A stretch of DNA of 64,000 nucleotides. It comes from Mesocentrotus franciscanus (Eukaryota > Echinodermata > Echinoidea > Camarodonta > Strongylocentrotidae). The DNA is taken from assembly GCA_037976565.1 (NCBI GenBank), contig CP137680.1:11550177-11614176 (forward strand), given 5' to 3'. How positions within the stretch are numbered: position 1 is the stretch's first letter; the number at the start of each line of letters is the position of its first letter. The position numbers and the translations under genes were made by a program. Under the pieces are notes generated by a model. It was not told the origin of the DNA, made no database searches, and saw only the letters and a program-made list of their open reading frames with translations. Below are positions 33,945 to 48,670 of this stretch, in pieces.

Positions 33945-36900
33945 ATGGCGTACACTGACCCCGAGAAGGGGATATTTACCACCGAAGTGGAGACGGCTGG
34001 CCCCTACCCTTTTAAAGGTTTACCCCCGTACAAGGATAAGGTAACATGGATTGCAGTGGTGGCCAAGGGCATGCCCGATACTGTCAGTGTTTCAGGCTTG
34101 AAATACTTGTTCAATGGACGCGAAAATCGAACTAGGAGGTATGTTTTCTTGTATCATTGGAATATCATGTACATATTTTTTTTGTTTTCATCTGTCGATT
34201 GCAATTTCATTTGTAGATCGTTTCGTTTCTAGTTTAAAAAAAAATATATTTTCGTATTGTTGAACTTCCGTCCTTCAAGAACTAACATTGGTTCTCTATC
34301 ATGTATATAAATAAACAAACTGCCTTCTCGAACAAGTTGAATTTGAAACGAAATTATGGCGCAATGCGGTTATTTAGTATTACTTTCAAGTCATTGAAGG
34401 ATTTATTTATGTACCATGTCGAATTTATTTGAAATGCAAGGTATGTTAGATCGAGTAACAACTTTACTTTTGCGGATTGTAAATTTGAGGATAACAGGGG
34501 AAAAAAGATCGGTATAACAGATATACTCTTCTATTCTATTCAACCACGTGATTTCAGTTTCTCTAGTAGTTCAACGGATCAGAAATTCATTGCTTTTGCA
34601 TGCCGTAAACATAAGCTCCATTTCAATCAATGCTTAAATGAAACCAACAAACCCGATATTGGGCGTTTCTCAAGCTGCAATACGTTTGTAAATGGTGAAA
34701 CTTCCGAATCGCTATAGATGCAGATGTAGACGTATTCGAAATGCACTTTATCTGCTTTACAATTGCACCGCTATAACAAAGGGACTGCTAATTAGAAATG
34801 ACAGGTTTCAAAGTAGCAAATGATTACACATTATTTATGTATTTATTTATTTATTCATTTGTTTATTTATTTATTTATTCATTTATTCAATAATTTATTT
34901 ATCTATTTATTTATCTATTTATTTATTTACGTCTCAAACATATTCATACAGAATAACGAGATCAGTTGCAATTCACAATTTTACATCTTCGTCCTGCTTA
35001 AAAGAAAACATGATCCTACCAACGATTTTGTTTAAAAAAGTGAAACGCAGTCGGATGTTGAGTAACCATGGTAAAAAATGCTGTCCTTGATTCTCTGTCC
35101 CTACAGGATTGTATGGTCTTGGGTCATTGCTGTAGCACTTGGTGTCATGACCTATCAAATGTTTGACCGATGTGCTTACTACTTCAAGTACCCCAAGAGC
35201 GTCGACGTCGAGATCAACTACGTCACTAACCTCACCTTCCCGACAGTGGCCATTTGTAACTATAATTCCTTCAGGTGAGTTTCAGGAACACGATGGCAAA
35301 AGGCTTTCCAAAAATGAACCAAAGACAATTTCTATAGCCTTAACCATCACTGATTCTATACAGCGTGGAGGTTTGACATGACGTGAACTAAAGCAACATA
35401 ATGACAGTGAAGTCCTGCGACTCCTGCCAGAGAGAGTGTCTGGAAGTATTGGCAAGGTATTGACAAGTACTTGGAGTGTACAACAAAACAAAACAATGTT
35501 TACAAGAGGAACTTCCAATCACTCTCAAATTGTGTTGTATGAGTTCACTAGGCCATAATTTCTACAGGCAATATTATTAGATGATTTCTTATAAGTCTTT
35601 GCGACTGAGGTCCTTTCGAGAAAATCCCCTGAAATTTGGTATGGAGGAAATGTCATATATGAAATCAAATTGTCGCTAATCTTGAAGTTTTGTTAACCAG
35701 GATCTTAAAAGTATGACATCTTAAGATCAACAGTGCGAAATTTATTGTATACGAATTTGTAGTATTTCATCCCTAAAAACATTATCAAAACACAACCACG
35801 AAAAAGGCATTACATTTAGAACATGAAGAGTGTTCAAAATTTCGCGATGTATTAGGTCAGCGAGAACACAGCATGTCAGTTTTAAAAGTAGGTGAATATT
35901 TAGGGAAGATGCTGCAAATACAGAAATGGGGCATAAAAAGAGAATAACACGATGATGCATTGACGACCTCAGCTGTTGGACAATGATACCCCTTTATGCT
36001 ATCTTCCAAACCAAGTTACTGTGCTCGTCGTCCTGATCAAGTTGCAACAAAAAGCTGTGTTTTATATTTTCTATCAATGTCTTCATAGTCTTTCTGTCTG
36101 CTTTATTTTCATTGCATGGTTTTTATCGCTTAGCATTTGCATGACAATTTCATTGTAATCTAACACGTTCTTAACTTTATAATTATTAGGAAAACTTTGT
36201 GATGAATGTTATTGCTTCGTGCATTCTTTGCACAACTTTCTTTACAATTTGTTTTAAATCCTGATATTGAAATCATGATTTAAATTCAACATGGTTAAAT
36301 CAATCTCATAATAAGAAAATTGATTAATTTATGTTAGAGATAAAATCGCTACAAAATATAGATTTTTAATTCGTACATATATTACACGAGTTTGCAATTA
36401 CAATAATATTTCAATATTTCATCATGTTTATGCAGCATTTGCTATATTTATGACATGAAATTATTTATATATAATGATTGAATCATCTGAAATTAAAATC
36501 CTTGAAAGTTCACTTCTTCACTATGACCAAATTGAATTATCCAAATGGAATTATTTGATATGTATAATTTTATATACGTGTATATAAATTTTTTTCTCTA
36601 AAGTAATGATAATGTTCCTGTGCCCCCTAGGGAAATAGATTAATCATAATGTCACTTGTACCCCTTTATAAAACATATTTATTCCTTCAATAACGATTTT
36701 AAAAAAAACGGGCATGTTTGTATGAAGCAAAATGTCGAGTACAGATCATAATTGAAATCATCAAACTGTTTTTCGCCACCGTGTTTATTATTATTGTTCT
36801 CTTTATCTCTCTCTCACTCTCTCTCTCTCTCTCTTTCGTCGTATGCTGCTGTCATTAAATCTATTATCAGGACAGACACCGCTTGATGAATGTTTTACAA

Positions 36901-37187
36901 ACTGGGCCACGAAAATGTGAACCAAACATAAAAGGGACGGATTTAAACCAATCATTCATTCTGCATTCGTGACGCAACAATGTTTAATGATCATTATCAT
37001 GGCAATGGAAACCATCCTGGCTACTAATTATCAAATGCGTATATGCACGATTAAACTCATCATACTACACTTGCAATCGATTGGCGCCTAAACTCCACCC
37101 ATACCGTAGAAGAGCGGGGCAAAAAAATGTCCGTCCTATACCCCCAAAAGGGGAAAAGGATAGAGAGAGGGGGAGGCGAGGGAGGGA

Positions 37188-37260
<73 letters not shown>

Positions 37261-37266
37261 CGAGAT

Positions 37267-37314
<48 letters not shown>

Positions 37315-38392
37315 CGAGAGAGAAGGGGGTGGGTCGTCACCGCACTTCATTTTATGTCAGCAAACTTGATTCTTTAATTCCTAATCAAGATGTCTGGATT
37401 TTGTTTGGGCAGCCCCCCCCTCCCTCCGCCCCGGCCCACCCTATCCCCCATTACGATGAAAACGGATGAAAACTGGCTACGCCAGTGTCCTTCAACTTCA
37501 ATTAGCCACTTTTTTTTATTGATGCTTGAAGCTCATGGGAGATTGGCTTTCAATCTAATGGCCTGATTTGATTGGATGATTAAACGTGCTTAGTCAGTAT
37601 AGGGGGAATGTAAAGCATATTTGAATAGAGAAGATGGAGAAATATCCACGACCTTTCAATGAGGGGCGACGCATTAAGTGTAGCTTTATTGAGTAGGTAT
37701 TGGGGGTAACGCGAAATGCGTTATTGTGTTAGAATTTTGCATTTGCTAGCTAGAATGAACGTGTTCATTGATGTACTATAGATCACGTGGTGAAAGCAAT
37801 ATCAAAAGTCACATATTTGCGTTATACCATCAACTGAATTATTAAAATTATCATATATATGTGCAAGTTATAGATGCTCTCTGTAGGTTTATATGGCAAC
37901 TGAGTATTTCCAATTGAAAGGCTTTTCCATGTAGTTGCCTTAGTGGAACTTCTGTTGTATCCTTTCGTCAAAAGAACCCCCATCCCCATATTTACAGGAA
38001 TCAAGAACAAAAAAAAAATCATGTTTTGTTTGCGTGTGTAAATGTGTGAAATGTAACTTTGTAGTATTAAAAGATATATATATATTATATACATATACAC
38101 CATACAAGCTGCATTTATCGCTGTCGATAATGGCCTCTTTTCTTTTGGAGTGGGTAAATTTGAAAAACACGAGCCACAAATAGAAGTGTAGATCATAGTG
38201 GAATAATAGGTTATATTATGGTAAATTCTCTCCTGTCTACGACTTTCAGGTTATCAACCCTTTGTTTCTAACTTCTTAGATGGATCATTATACTTCACTT
38301 ACTTTGCATGCATTTTGTCGTCTTATGCCTCTATACATTTTCTGCTCATTATTAATAATTATCTGCGTTCGTAATTTGCTTTGACACCCCCT

Positions 38393-38428
<36 letters not shown>

Positions 38429-41400
38429 TCTTTCTCTCTTTTTCTTCTTCTTCTTCTTCTTCTTCTTCTTCTTCTACATCTTCTTCATAACTCATTCTTT
38501 CTCCATCTCCTCTGTCCCTGTCTCTTTATTTCTCTCCCTCTCTCTCTTTGTATCTCTCTCTTAATTTCTTTCTCTCCGTTTTCCCCATCAACACCCCTAT
38601 TCCTACCGCTCTCACTCTCTGTTTCTTTGACTCTCTCTATCCCGCTTCTCTCTATTTAGGAATTCTGTCGTTGAAACCGTCCCAAACATGTCAGCTTTTC
38701 TGCAGGATACCTACTATTCTCGCTACCGGCCTGTCAACTTTTCAAAGTACCACGCTTCGATAGGAAACATAAACTCCACGGAATTCTTTATCAAGGCTGC
38801 GCACACAATAAACAACTCTTTTGTGTAGTAAGTCTTCATCTTTGTTCTTACGTAATCTTTATCATGTCCTTTGTTTTTGGTGTTTTATAGGAAGACGTCC
38901 GTTCAGGCTTTTCCCGAATATGAAGCTCTGCTTAGAGAAATGTATGAGAGCTATGGATTTGGGGTGAACTTTTCAAAGCACTATGAGAGTGGACTTCCGA
39001 GGGTTAACACAACAGAATTTTACTTCAATGTGTCGCATAAAATCGAAGATTCATTTGTATAGTAAGTCCCGTTTACTACATGTTTTAAATAATTTTTGCG
39101 AATCCGGCAACAGCGAGAATTTGACTCAATTCAAAATCTAGTTCATTATTATCAAAACGTGATTTTACAGTAACCTCTGTATCATCCTTTTCAAAATGCA
39201 AATATTGATATTTACCGAAGTGTAAATGACCTTGGATTTTCATTTCATTTCATTTAATTTCATTTATTTTCATATTTCCTCATAAAATGCTGTTTAGGTG
39301 GTTCTAGCTATAATACAGATTTTCAAAATAAAGATTTGTTTAGGTTGTTCCCGAAAAATCTGATAGTTATTAGTATTTAATCGTTAAAAAGTATTCTACA
39401 GCATCAGTATGTCATCCATGTTGTTATCTGGCTCTCTTTAGTTATTTGCATCACTAAATATACCTTTCAAATGTGAATTGTTTTTTTCTTCAAAGATTTG
39501 ATTTAGCAAATATCAATATGGTTTTAAAAAAAAACGAAAAAGGCTTTGAGGACGAAAAGGCTTCGTTTGCTTGACTGTATTCTCCTAAAAACACGAGAGC
39601 AGCTATATACAGTACGTTTTGTAGGACCTGTACATCCAAGAATACAGTTTAGTTTGTTTATGTTATTAATAATTTTTAATTGACTGAGCATTGTGATAAA
39701 GGATAAGTTATCATAAAACGGTTTTCACATATGCCTTCATCGAATTGTCTTTGTATATCTTCCTTCAGTGGTTTCTGGGGAACTGAGCCTCTGTCTGCAG
39801 CCAATTTTTCATTCGATATCTTTGACTTTGGGGTCTGCTTCACCTTCAACACGGGCAAAGATGGCAATGATTTACTCATGGTTGAAACTTCAGGTAGTAT
39901 AAATCGTTTGTTTATCAATCTATACATTGAATAGAGAAATTCAGCATGTTTAGTAAGCTAAGTGCCCTAGAAATTGCCTATAATTACCCTTGCCCTGTTA
40001 ACATAGTCGTGGAAGCACCATTCCACACGGGGGCTGCTGTCTCTTGCCCGAATATCAATTTTACATTGAATTTTTCTCTCATTTTTGCAGGAGTGTATAT
40101 AAAGCGAGTGGGAGAAACTTTGCACACCTTTTGTAATGAGAATGTTATTTTGTTATTGAAATAGATCAGATGAGAGATTACAAAAAGAACATTATAGCTC
40201 AAATATGATTTTTTTTTTTCGAGCAGATACACCCCCTACACAAACACGCACGTACAACGCACACACGCACACATACACATGTACGCATAGGCATGTAAAT
40301 GTTTTAATGTATTGTACTGATATTCGGTTCTTGTATAGCGCAATATGTATGTATAACGTCTTTATTTTACTTGAGTACTAGTAGTCTATAGCTTATAATA
40401 AAAGTGCATCGCAGTGATGGGTCGATCGCATTTTACAGAGTATAAATCCAGATTTTACAGAGTATAAATCCAGACTGTATCCAATCATAATATATGTATT
40501 ATAATATTCGTAATCATATAAGAACCAAAAAAAGAGGGGAAAAAACAGAAACAGAAGCAAAATAAAAACTTTAAACTTATTCCCCATATTTTTGCCCAAA
40601 TGGGAATTTTTATTTATAACAAACAAAAAATTCACGTTAACGTTTTGTATGGCCGATGTAAAATTAAATATTTGTATAGATTATTCATATAAAAGCTTCA
40701 ACATTTGCAATCTTGAAAAGAACCCATTTCTGAATCCATTCATAACATAAATGTATTGCTCATTTTTATAATATTATGTTTATATTATATATTTTATTTT
40801 ATGAAAATCAAGAAACGTCTTATTAATTCTAGAAAAAAAAAACTTGTTGGTGCTTTACAAGTACAATAATACAGTTAAATATAATAATTTCGCTCTCATT
40901 GATAACCAAAAAGTATGAAGTACTACATTAACCCAAATATATATATTTTTTGTTATAATTAAAATGGCAATTACAAAAGAAAATGGGAAATGATTACCCC
41001 AGCTCTGCACGCAGTGTATTTGAGGAATACATGCTACAGGGTATATCTGCTTTACAACACCTGGAACGATGTAAAAACACCAACCTGAGCCCTGAGGGGG
41101 TTGATTTGGGCCAGCCTTTGAAAAAAAAAACCTGTCTCAAGCCTTATACTGTGTTGTCAAATAGCCTCAGTTCCGTACATACCGAGGCTCGAACCCGCGA
41201 CCTTCTCATCGCCATTAAAGTTTATTATTAAAGGGAAAATCCACCCTGATATTAAGTTGATTTTAATAACAGCCGAAAAAAGAGAGAAACAAATTAGTAA
41301 AAGTTTAAGCAAAATCTGATTAAAAATAGGAAAGTTATGAAATTTTGAAGTTGCATCAGTGAAACACAAATTGGCAATACTGTGACTTATCATGCGAGTT

Positions 41401-42626
41401 TCTCTTCAATTTGTTCTGTACAGAAAATATCATAACTTTAATCTTCGTACTTATTGATGACGGAACAGATTTCATTTATACAGGGATTGTATGGAAACAT
41501 ATTTGCAATAATTATATTTAGGGTGAATGTATGATTGAATTTTTTCTTAATTAAGGGGAAATATACATTTTTGATTTATGCAGGACAGGGCAAATGGGAG
41601 GGATCTCGCAAGATACGTCACAGAGTTGCCAATTTGTGTTTGATTGATCGTACCCTCAGAAATTGATAACTTTGTTATTTTTAATCAATTTTACTTTCAC
41701 TTTCACTGACCTGTTTCGCTCGTTTTTCTGCTTCTGTTAAGACCAACTAACTATCGGGGTGGACTTCCCCTTTAATCCTTTATCCGTTTGATGGAATTGC
41801 ATTTCAAGAACTAGCTATGAAGTGATACAGAGTAACCTGTTGCATCATGCTTCAAATGGGTTAATATATTGGACTCTCAAAACAAATATTTAATTAAAAA
41901 CTGGGTCAGTACTGCTAGTTTATATATTTTTTTCTTCTTTCAATTTGAGCACTAATCAGTTATCCTTTCATTTTCTCTAATGAATTGTTAGCAACTATAG
42001 TCAGTTTAACTATCTCTTTGTGATTCTTTTTGTTCTGGAAGACTTGAAACCTTGATGTAATTAATCTTGACCCATTGAATGATTGGGAGAGTATGACCTA
42101 TTCACCCTTGTCCTCATTATAATATATGAAAATCTGATGAGATTAAAAAACTTGCCTGGCTGTACTGGGAAAAAAAGTTATTAAAAGAGAGACTGCATGG
42201 TTCATAGCTTTTGATTAGTGTGAAAATGGAAGGTGATAAAAAAGGGATTTAATAACCTTTTACAAAAAAAAATATCATATTTTATTTGTCCTCCGTTTAC
42301 GCTCTTGCTATATTAATGATTATTCACTTTCATTTGTTATTTCCTTCATCCTGGGGCTTTTAAGTGTAATTAAATTGATATCAAACGTAGTTTCTATCGC
42401 CAGTCTAATTAAACAGTCGTAATCTAGTGATGTTCAGTGGAATATAAGAGCTTTTGTGGTCATAATTCATAGTGAAAGGCCAGGTGAAAGGAATACGGGA
42501 CCGAGCTAATGTGTGCCTCTCCGCCTAATTACAACTCAGGGTAAACAGTGCCAGTGCATTTGTAACGATGGCAACCCATCGCGTGATCACGTTAACGCTA
42601 TACCAACACTCGTTTACTTCCGCCCA

Positions 42627-42658
<32 letters not shown>

Positions 42659-42693
42659 TCTCTTCCCTCTCTCTCTCTTTCTTCTCTCTCTCT

Positions 42694-42737
<44 letters not shown>

Positions 42738-42835
42738 TAAAGTATATGTTATCTATTTATCTATCTACCTATATGTATCTCTCTTTCATTTCCTCTTTTT
42801 TTCTTCATTTTACATATTTTTTTTTTATCCCGCCT

Positions 42836-42867
<32 letters not shown>

Positions 42868-45800
42868 TCTTCCACCCCGCGATCTTATGCATAACTATAT
42901 GTTATGATGTCCCATGATATGTCCATATATTTTGTTTCAAAATAAATCAGATCGGACCGATGCGATTTACACGTTATGCATGCGATGCCAATAGAAGAAC
43001 CGTGCAAAGACTATTTAGACACAGAGGCGGCGCTCCGGGGAGGGGGTTGCAGGGGCACAGTGCCCTCCCACTTTTCAAGTACCCCAAAGTGCCCCTTTTA
43101 CATAGGAAAAGTGCCCCTTTACTTTGACAAGTGCCCTATTAATTTTTAAAAGTGCCCCTTCCCTTTCAACCTCTGATAAGTGCCCCTTTTATTTTGACAC
43201 TTACCCCTTTTCCTTCAACAAGTTCCCATTTTCCTTTGCAATAAGTGTCCATTTTCCATTCTCATAAGTGCCCTTTAATCTCTAGCAAGTGCCCCTTTTT
43301 AGGTACGATAAGCGCCCCTTTTCACTTTTGATAAGCGCCCCCTTCACCTCTGATAACTGTCCTATTCAAATCTAAGACGTGCCCCTTTGCTTTGACAAGT
43401 GCCCCTTTCCTTTGTAAGAAGTGCCCTTCCCTTTTAATAACTATCCCTTTTTAACTCGGATAAACGCACCTTATATTTTCACATGTGCCCCCTTTCCTTT
43501 CTAAGTGCCCTTTTTCCTTATGATAAGTGCCCCCATTAAAAAAGAGCCCCTTCTCATAAATTCCCCTTTTTACCTATGAGAATAGTTCCTTTTATTCTCA
43601 TAAGTGCCCCTTTTCATCTCTTGTAAATGACCCTATTCAATTCTGAGAGATACTCGTTTTACTTTGACGAGTGCCCCTTCCCCTCCTGATAAGTGCTCTT
43701 TTCATCTCTAATAAATGCCACTTTTATTTTGACACGTCCCCCTTTTCCTTCCTAATAAAAGCTCTTTTTCCTTCTAATAAGTGCCCCTTCCCCTTCTCAT
43801 GATTACCTCTTTTCATATCTGATAAGTGCCCCGTTTATTTTAGCATGTGCCTCTTTTTCTTTTTAATAAGAGCCACTAAGAGCCATTTTCACCTCTGGTA
43901 ATTAGCCTTTGTACTTTAACACGTGCTGCTTTTCTTTTCTAATAAGTGTCTTATCCCTTTTGGTAAGTGTCCCCTTTTCCTCTCATTATTAAACGTGCCC
44001 CTAATTTCAAGCGACTAAGAGCAAGTTCCCCTAAAGCTCGCTCGCTACGCGCGCTCGTAGTTATAGATGTTATAATTATGTTACTTATCAAAGGTCTTTT
44101 CAGTCTTCAGTTATGAGAATGTGCTTATAATCCCATCAGGATTGGGTTTTTCCTCTTTATAAGATGTAATTTTTCGCGCTGCGACCTCACAAATCTTAAA
44201 AATTTTCCTCGCTCGCTTTGCTCGCTCGCAAATGAATTTTCAGACCATCGCACCCAACTGCAAAGTATGATAATATCTTATATGATGTATAAAGAGAAAC
44301 AAATATTAAAATCATCGCTGATAATGTAATCACAATATAGGGGTATATACCAATGTCTAAAAACTTGTATATTTTCGCTTTGAGATTTCCCTTTGAAGGT
44401 GCCCTTTTTTCCAGAAAGTACCCTTTTTTGTTGGTACCCCCACTTTGGAAGTCGCTCCGCCGCATCTGTTTAGACAGTGCTAATTTCGTGACTTTCGGCA
44501 AATCGTGATGTTTGTATTCTGGAATAAAATAAAGGTAGTTTACCCGCAATCACTCACTAATGGCATGATTTGCTGATTATTAACGCCTCGATAATTGGGC
44601 AGCGTAATGAAACAATTTTACCAGAGTGACCGACCAGTGGTAGCGTATGTCTCAGCGTTCCAATATCAAGGTACCCAGAAATATATTTTCCGTTTCTAAA
44701 TCTGTTGCCGATTTTGTGATCGTTATACAGTATATACTTTTATAATCCTACCATCTTTTTTTCGTCACCCTTCTTTTTGGAACTCACTTCTTCATTCCCG
44801 TACATATATAGGTAAACTCCACGGACTGGGGTTAATACTGGATACGCAGCAATGGGACTACTTCTATTCGAGTGATTTCCATCGCGTTTCCAGCGGTTTT
44901 CAAGTGATGGTTTACGACCGGAACGAGGTTCCATTAGTATCCGAGTTGGGTTTCGCCGTCGGGCCTGGGACCGAGAACCTAGTCGGTCTCGAGATAACAG
45001 AGGTACGTAAACCTGTCAATTTATATTCAAAATGCCTTGTATACCAGACGAAGATTTAAGGGGCGGGTGGGCAATCGGCTCGTGGCCCCATCCTCATTAA
45101 AAAGCATCTGGCTTTCCTTAATAACACAACAAATAATGGACGACTTGTGGTATTTTCTCTCTCTTACGAAAGCGTGTCTAATAAATAAGTGGCGGAATTA
45201 GGGGCACAACTAGCCCGTGCCTTCCGCCCCAAAGAACAAACTTTAATTATACAACAAAAAGGTGTCCCTCGATTGTGTAATTTCTGAACTGTACCGCCAC
45301 CCCCTTTACAATTGAATCTGGATCTGCCCCTGTTCTTACTATAGCTTATATTTACGTCAGAGTATGATTATATATAATGATTAATGTTTTTCAACTCTGT
45401 ATCTCCTTTTTTTCCAACATACATTGAAATTATTTGTTTACCGTTTCCACAGGGTTCTTTATTCAAAAAAGAAATCCGACAAATTCCATCATAATTATAC
45501 ATCCACAAATATTCAAACAAATCATATCCCTCTATACTAAACAATGATCATGATCATCACGGCCCAAAAACTTTGGAGCAGAGAAATATAAAAATGAAAA
45601 AATTGATATTTCAATACATGCGAGATTAGAAAATACAAAGTGAAATTTTGTGATAATTTGTTATGTTGTCACGCTGCCAACACTCTCAAAAAAATTCCTA
45701 GAACCATTTCTTTATCGAATTCTTTTTTCTTTGAGATCCATTTGATATAACGTATATTTCCATTTCATAATAATATTTTGCAGCTGATCAAAATTTTGTC

Positions 45801-48610
45801 AAATGAAGGAACTCGATTTAGTAATTTGACAGAAAAAAGTTTCCGTCTTGCAACCATATCAGAATGCATTTAAGTGTCTTATTATTGCGACTGCAAAATC
45901 CAACCAATTTATTTTGATTTGTAAGTAAAACTTTTCTTCCCTTATTACGAAATATCCAGAACTCAAACTTCGACCATATTTTATTAGAGTAGTGAAAAAG
46001 GGCCACGAAAATCACATGAATGGTAGTTTCTTCATTGCTATTATACAAAAAGTGCACTTCTTGTCAGCTACACCAAATCTCAAAAAAAATATCTTTCATA
46101 AAGGATATTCAATTTAAGATCTTGATTTGAAACCACATCATATTGGAATCTAGTGTTGACTGAAATGGAATTATACAGTATGAACCCCAAAGTTCATCTT
46201 AGATATCTTTTTTTTTTAATTCCACTTTGTTAGACCTATAAATTCTTATACTTTGAAATTAATATCGTATTAACAAACAGTCTGCGCCTACAATATGGGG
46301 TGGCTGCCCAGCTTATGTAACAGTAATTGATTAGATAAATATGCTCATGCACATTTCCCAATGGAATGTAAAACGTGCTGAGAGAATATAAAAATAGGGC
46401 CTATGTCAATATAAAATAATCATGGGGTGGATTGTACTATTTTCTTTCTATGTAGGCGTCGATAGTGTTATTAGCCCTTCGGCCTACTCAAAATGTTAAT
46501 GGTTTTAAATCAAACTTTATATTGTTTTTAATATTTCGGAAGGTTTGCTTAGTAAAAGTACAATGTTATTCTTCATCGACCTCCGGAATTCGAGTTGATT
46601 TTTAATTTACAGATATTGCTTCTTACATGAAAACCATTTATTTATAAGCACCATTTTTCATTGCGTTAATTTTATATTTAATATGGTCATATACTTGATA
46701 ATTATGTACTATGTCATGTGCATTTTTTATCAATACTTCTATTATAATGTAAACATGGTCGTTTCAACACATGGGCCGACAATGTATTTTATGTCACTGA
46801 ATGTTGAAATGTTGAAATAAGCCTTTATTTGAATTTAGTTGAATTGAATTGTTTGTCAGATCCTGTAATTCGAATTATGTTAATGTAAAGATTCTTTGTT
46901 GCAACGTTATTACACTTTCCCCACCCCACTCAGAATGCTACGTTTCCCTGTCTCAGCCTTTACACCCCCTCTCCCTCTCTCTCTCTCTCTCTATTTCTCT
47001 ATCTTTCTTTCTTTATTCGCCCTAAACCCCCTCTCCCTATTGCTCGCTCTTTCTCTCACCTCTTTTTCCATCTTTCCCCACTCTTCTCTCCCTCTTAGCC
47101 CTCGTTTCTCTGATATTTAAAGAAAAAACCTCTGTCTCCTTTTTTTTCTTTTCTCCCCCCCATATCTTTCTCCCCCATTCTCTTTTTTGTTCTTTATAAT
47201 ATCCCTCGCATACTAACTCAATCACTTTCACATCTTCGCACAATCCCAGGTGAATAATCTCCCGCCGCCTCACGGTGTGTGCGGCCACAAAACTCTGAAA
47301 TATTACGACCACTACTCCACATCAGGATGCCGCGAGGAGTGTCATACCGACTTCGTGGTTCGAAGATGCGGCTGCAAAGAACCTTACATGCCAGGTATAG
47401 CCAACTAACTAGCTAACTAACTAATTAATAATCAACCAACTCACTCACTAACTAACTTACTAACTATCTATAACTGACTAAGTAATTAACTAACTTATTA
47501 ACTATCTAACTAAATTAACTTACAACTTACTTATCAACTAGATTAGTAACTAACTATATAAATAACTAAGTAACGTACTTACTTACCTACTTACTTACTT
47601 TATTTCTTACTTACCTATTTATTAACTATCTAACTAGGTAACTAACATGATAACTATCTAATTAAATGCATAAATAAATAAATAATATACATGTATGTAA
47701 GTAAGTAGATTCAAATGAGTAGTACGAACAAATGAACGAATGAATGAATCAATCAATCAATCAATGGATGAATGACTAAATTAATTAATTGATGATTTGT
47801 TAAATGAATTTCATATGGACGATGAGAGGTGGATTGATTAATAAGCTTGTAAACTTAATTGCTTAAGTCGTTAACCATAAGAATAAATTGACAGATACTC
47901 GTATGTGATGCTGAAGATGGAGAAATACGTATTCGCCAAAGAAAAAAGAAAAGAAAATGGAGAATATGTTTGTAACGCAATTCAAAGGATCAAGTTCACT
48001 TCAATTTAAAACGGCGGGGGTTATGGTGGTTGGCCGTTAGTGGTTGGGGGTTGGAAATAATTATCAAAATGATAATGACTATATAATAATCATGATACAA
48101 CGTACCTGTACGCGTCGCTTTTGGCTCTTAATTTCATTTTTATGTAATAATATTAAATATTTTTCTCTCTTCATATCAAGGTAACACTTCTGTTTGCAAC
48201 CCTGTGGAGCTCTATGACTGTGCAGCAAACGCATCAAGTAAGGAAATTAAGAAACACTTATAATAAAAATAATAATACACAACATTAAGCGCTTAATACG
48301 GTTGTTTCTAAGCGCTCCATTGTCTGTCTATAAATTACCAACCAAAACTTATAATAAACACACGAATTTATTGACTGTGTTTTGTTTTGTTATTTCGTTT
48401 CCATTTTTCGTGAACTTTCACGTGGGGACGAAATTTTACCTGTGGACATGATTGGGCTCAGAACGAAAGAGAAAAGAGGAAGAAAAGAAGAAAAAAAAAA
48501 TCAACATTTTATTTTAGTACTATATTTTTACGATTGTAGGGCCATAAGGGAGAACAGTATGAATACTGATGAGGCTACCCTGGGTAACCAAGACATATTA
48601 TTATTATTAC

Positions 48611-48670
<60 letters not shown>

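Noticed and set aside
43075..44015. Spaced GTGCCCC repeats that look like a CRISPR array
   Set aside because: The units are degenerate, spacers are not constant in length, the array lies inside a eukaryotic transposon and no cas genes are present.
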